Positions 61,430 to 64,000 of a DNA stretch of 64,000 nt are shown here, one piece after another (the stretch's first letter is position 1; every line of letters begins with the position of its first letter). The notes below the pieces were generated by a model, which was not told the DNA's origin, made no database searches, and was given only the letters and a program-made list of their open reading frames with translations. The stretch is taken from positions 62,001 to 126,000 of the forward strand of contig DASZIO010000050.1 of the NCBI GenBank assembly GCA_035949055.1, written 5' to 3'. Source of the DNA: Bog-756 sp035949055 (GTDB lineage: Bacteria; Actinomycetota; Acidimicrobiia; Acidimicrobiales; RAAP-2). Position numbers and translations under genes: made by a program.

Positions 61430-62158
61430 GTGGAAGGGAATTGGAGGGTCGACGAGCGGCGGGGGGACGCGGCGGCCATGCATACAGCCTGGCCCGAAGT
61501 CGAGACGTCGCCCGGACGGCGCGCCGTCGCGGTCTGCCGGGTCCCGAGGCCGTCGGTGGTGCTCGGTTCGACGCAACCGTCCGAGGTGGTGGACGCGTCC
61601 CGGGCTGCTCGCTCGGGAGTGGCCGTCGCCCGGCGGCGTTCGGGAGGCGGTGCGGTGTTGGTGACCCCTGGTGAACCCGTGTGGATCGACCTCTGGCTTC
61701 CAGCGGCGGATCCGTTGTGGAGTGACGATGTGGACCGAGCCTTCGACTGGGTGGGGGACACCTGGGTGGCCGCACTGCAGAATGTGGGCCTGCCCGACCT
61801 GGCCGCCCATCGGTCCGGACCGCGGTCCTGCACCAGCTGGTCGGCGCTGGTGTGCTTTGGCGGAGTGGGACGAGGTGAGGTGGTGGCTGCAGACGGGCGC
61901 AAGGTGGTGGGACTGGCCCAGCGGCGGACTCGCGCCGGGGCCTGGTTCCACGGAGCGTGCGCCATGCGGTGGGACCCGACCCCATTGCTGGAGCTGCTGG
62001 CCCTGCAGCCGAGCGAGCGGGCCGCCGCCGCGCTGGACCTGGATGGCGCGGCCGTCGGGGTGTCGGACCTGGCGGCCGAGGCCGGGAGTCCCCTCGTCGA
62101 CCACGGGGCGTTGGCCGCAGCGCTGATCGACGCCTTGCCGCCGAAGCCGACTTCGTAA
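61430..62158 (+). CDS. Lipoate-protein ligase A/B-like protein
   Basis: A 242-residue protein of the biotin/lipoate ligase fold. The lipoate-site motif RRRSGGGAVLV lies near residue 67 and the lysine-containing GRKVVGLAQRRTRAG near residue 150. It should attach or transfer a lipoyl or octanoyl group, or may be a divergent family member. It is shorter than full LplA and lacks the accessory C-terminal domain. GTG 61430. Confidence 0.78.
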   Translation: MEGNWRVDERRGDAAAMHTAWPEVETSPGRRAVAVCRVPRPSVVLGSTQPSEVVDASRAARSGVAVARRRSGGGAVLVTPGEPVWIDLWLPAADPLWSDDVDRAFDWVGDTWVAALQNVGLPDLAAHRSGPRSCTSWSALVCFGGVGRGEVVAADGRKVVGLAQRRTRAGAWFHGACAMRWDPTPLLELLALQPSERAAAALDLDGAAVGVSDLAAEAGSPLVDHGALAAALIDALPPKPTS

Positions 62159-62487
62159 CCAGCCCACCCGGCCACCGGCTCTCCGGGCGGCCGGGGTCGG
62201 GCGCCGGCCCGGGTTCCTCTGGTCGAACCCCGGTTGGGTATGCGTGACCATGCGGCTGCCCCGGTTCACTCGGCGTCGGCCCATCTCGACCTGGCGTTGG
62301 CGCGCGCCTCCCGATACGAGCGAACGGCCCGCCGCGGCCGCTTTCGAGCCCGAAGAGGGACTTTCTGGGGTGTAGTGGTTGACCAGTGGGGGAGTGGGGC
62401 GTAAAGTGGCGCAAAGTGGTGTGAAAGGGAGGGACCTGGACCGTCCGGTTCCGGGCAATGCGGGGAGCATCGTGGGAGCAACCATCG
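62159..62487 (+). other. 330-nt spacer upstream of mraZ
   Basis: This stretch contains the mraZ promoter and operator (62374-62430) and the mraZ Shine-Dalgarno sequence. The first 210 nt hold no ORF or element I can identify. Confidence 0.7.
62374..62430 (+). promoter_or_regulatory. mraZ promoter with MraZ-type repeat operator
   Basis: The -35 TTGACC (62379-62384) and -10 TAAAGT (62403-62408) are 18 bp apart. Direct repeats overlap them: AGTGG at 62374, 62385 and 62393, AAAGTGG at 62404 and 62414, then GAAAGGG at 62424. MraZ binds such tandem GTGG repeats before its own gene, including AAAGTG-N3 repeats in mollicutes, so autoregulation of the division cluster is likely. Confidence 0.72.
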
Positions 62488-62907
62488 GTGGCACGGTTTT
62501 TCGGCAGGTACGAGCACTCGCTCGACGACAAGGGAAGGGTCATCCTTCCGTCGAAGTTCCGTGGCCATTTCGAACACGGCGGTTACCTGACCCCGTATCA
62601 GGACGGCTGCCTCTCGCTGTGGACGCCCGACCAGTTCGAGCAGCAGATGGAGGCGATGCTGGAGCGAGCCGGGACGGGCCGGAGCGACCGCAACATGGCG
62701 CGGTTGTGGGCATCGACCTCGCACGAGCTGGAGATCGACCGCCAGGGCCGGATGGCCATTCCCGCCCGGCTCCGGGAGTACGCCGGTCTGGCCGGGGACG
62801 TCCTGGTCCTCGGGGCGATCGACCGGGTCGAGCTGTGGAACCGGGAGACGTGGGACGAGAAGGTCCTGCCCGAGGAGGAGCGCCTCACCCAGGGCGACGA
62901 CGGTTGA
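62488..62907 (+). CDS. mraZ: Transcriptional regulator MraZ
   Basis: A 139-residue protein of two SpoVT-AbrB folds, each with its D-x-x-G-R motif (DDKGRVILPSKFR; DRQGRMAIPARLR). It is the first gene of the dcw cluster, and it represses its own operon as a ring-shaped octamer or dodecamer. GTG 62488 is preceded by GGGAGCAACCATC; the open frame continues upstream without support. Stop overlaps the next ORF by 4 nt. Confidence 0.95.
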   Translation: MARFFGRYEHSLDDKGRVILPSKFRGHFEHGGYLTPYQDGCLSLWTPDQFEQQMEAMLERAGTGRSDRNMARLWASTSHELEIDRQGRMAIPARLREYAGLAGDVLVLGAIDRVELWNRETWDEKVLPEEERLTQGDDG

Positions 62908-64000
62908 ACGACGTGGGCGCTCTCCATATCGTCCCTGGGTGCGGCAACGACGATCCCGAGCTCGGGTTCGTCGACCGGGGAGGGGAGTCCACCGGCTGGG
63001 TCAGCCTCGACCACCCGAGTATCGACTGGGAGGGGGCGATCCATCCATCCGGTGGCCGGGGACCAGCCCTGACGGACGAGGAGATCACCGACGAAGGGAG
63101 CACGACCAGGACCATCACCATTGCCAGACCGGGCCCGCCGCTCACCGCCCCGCCCCGCGCCGAAGCCGCCGCGAGGCCGTCACCCTATGAGTGCGGCCTG
63201 GCCGCCGTGGCCCGTCATGAGGTGCACATCGAGCGCGTCTGGCCCATGCGCAGTCCCCCGACCGGATCGCTGGAAGATTCCTCCTCCGCCTACTTCCAGA
63301 GCGAACGTCGCGGCACTCCACCCGCACGCATTGTGCCGGTCGGGGGACTGCGGATGAGCCAGGCATTTCCCCATGAACCGGTGATGGCCGACGAGGTCGT
63401 CGAGTTGCTCCGCCCGGTGCCCCCGGGCCTGGTCGTCGACGCCACCGTGGGCGGAGGAGGCCATGCGGCCGCGCTCCTCCGCGGCATCGAAGGCATCAGC
63501 CTGCTCGGCCTGGACCGGGATCCGCTGGCGGTCACCGCGGCCTCCGACGCCCTCCGTCCCTTCAGCGCCCGGGCCGCGGTCCGACGGTCGCGCTTCGATG
63601 CATTGGCCGAAGTCGTCAACCGGTTCCTCGACGCCGCGGGCACGCCCGTCTCGCAACGGGGCTTGAGCGGCGTGCTGTTCGACCTCGGGGTCAGCTCGCC
63701 CCAACTCGACGTGGCCGAACGGGGTTTCTCCTACCGGAGGGATGCCCCCCTCGACATGCGGATGGACCCGACATCGGGACCCAGCGCAGCCGATCTGGTC
63801 AACGACCTCGACGAGGACGCGCTGGTCGAGCTGCTCACCGACAACGGGGAGGGTCGGTTCGCCCGGCGCATCGCCCGGGCCATCATCGACGCCCGACCGC
63901 TGGTCACCACCGGCCAGCTGGCCGATGTGGTGCGCGCCGCCATCCCGGCCGCCACCCGGCGTACGGGCGGCCATCCGGCCCGTCGGGCCTTCCAGGCCAT
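62904..64000 (+). CDS. rsmH: 16S rRNA (cytosine1402-N4)-methyltransferase RsmH, partial at 3' end, with N-terminal extension
   Basis: The RsmH core starts at ATG 63354 (FPHEPVMADEVVELL) and has VDATVGGGGHAAALL (SAM motif) and FDLGVSSPQLD; the gene runs off the window. The same frame is open without a stop for another 150 codons to a TTG at 62904 that overlaps the mraZ stop (TTGA), as at other junctions here. The extension has high GC at third positions, is acidic early and Pro/Arg-rich later. The true start is therefore either 62904 (or GTG 62913) or 63354. RsmH methylates C1402 in the ribosome decoding site. Confidence 0.82.
   Translation, partial: MNDVGALHIVPGCGNDDPELGFVDRGGESTGWVSLDHPSIDWEGAIHPSGGRGPALTDEEITDEGSTTRTITIARPGPPLTAPPRAEAAARPSPYECGLAAVARHEVHIERVWPMRSPPTGSLEDSSSAYFQSERRGTPPARIVPVGGLRMSQAFPHEPVMADEVVELLRPVPPGLVVDATVGGGGHAAALLRGIEGISLLGLDRDPLAVTAASDALRPFSARAAVRRSRFDALAEVVNRFLDAAGTPVSQRGLSGVLFDLGVSSPQLDVAERGFSYRRDAPLDMRMDPTSGPSAADLVNDLDEDALVELLTDNGEGRFARRIARAIIDARPLVTTGQLADVVRAAIPAATRRTGGHPARRAFQA

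Noticed and set aside
1..64000. Insertion sequences, prophage genes, toxin-antitoxin pairs or integrase/attachment sites.
   Set aside because: No transposase, integrase, terminal inverted repeats or phage structural genes were recognisable on either strand; the tRNA-Leu has no nearby integrase.

Overview
The window is high-GC actinobacterial DNA, most likely from the class Acidimicrobiia. This assignment is an inference. It rests on the GC-rich codon use, the many GTG and TTG starts, the actinobacterial gene orders rpsO-pnp-M16 peptidase-dapB-dapA-rnj-ftsK and miaB-miaA-dapF-hflX-lexA-LysM-nrdR, a DUF3040 gene near mraZ, and a secreted protein with 42-residue GYWLVASDGG repeats of a kind I recall from Acidimicrobiia. 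No mobile element, prophage, CRISPR array or plasmid function was seen.

Region 1 (1-8.5 kb) looks catabolic. It holds the 3' end of a cytochrome P450, a leftward operon (D-aminoacylase-like amidohydrolase, SDR, D-2-hydroxyacid dehydrogenase), a divergent rightward pair (metal-dependent amidohydrolase, complete P450), and a leftward Gfo/Idh oxidoreductase with two VOC-fold proteins. A palindrome sits in the divergent promoter region at 3993-4007.

Region 2 (8.7-25.6 kb) is a surface-glycan locus. It encodes three methyltransferases, five GT4-type glycosyltransferases, a Wzm/Wzt-like ABC exporter, a GT-C-like membrane protein and a secreted beta-propeller/repeat protein. The soluble genes are repeated modules (methyltransferase, GT type A, GT type B), and most junctions are 4-bp GTGA overlaps. 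A complete ClpP-like peptidase is translationally coupled to the exporter permease, which is the most unexpected arrangement in the window. A tRNA-Leu(UAG) lies inside the region on the minus strand.

Region 3 (25.7-30.8 kb) holds a membrane protein that joins a degenerate kinase-like domain to an LPG-synthase-type membrane domain, a HAD phosphatase, an enoyl-CoA hydratase and a 1-Cys peroxiredoxin with its own promoter.

Region 4 (30.9-58.9 kb) is a core block. It contains rpsO, pnp, an M16 peptidase, dapB, two TetR regulators with a diiron protein (where many actinobacteria have thyX), dapA, rnj, ftsK, a D,D-carboxypeptidase, thrB, miaB, miaA, dapF, hflX, dapC, dapD, dapE, lexA, a LysM protein, nrdR, a PIG-L deacetylase and dinB. 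Six genes of the succinylase route to diaminopimelate and lysine lie within about 20 kb. The lexA/LysM divergent region carries four LexA boxes.

Region 5 (58.9-64 kb) leads into the division and cell-wall cluster: a small leaderless ORF, DUF3040, a ROK kinase, a small unknown protein, an HNH protein, a lipoate-ligase-like protein, mraZ with its repeat operator, and rsmH, which runs off the window and appears to carry a long N-terminal extension.

A recurring feature is leaderless expression. At least fourteen ORFs have a TANNNT -10 hexamer 5-9 nt before an ATG or GTG and no Shine-Dalgarno sequence.
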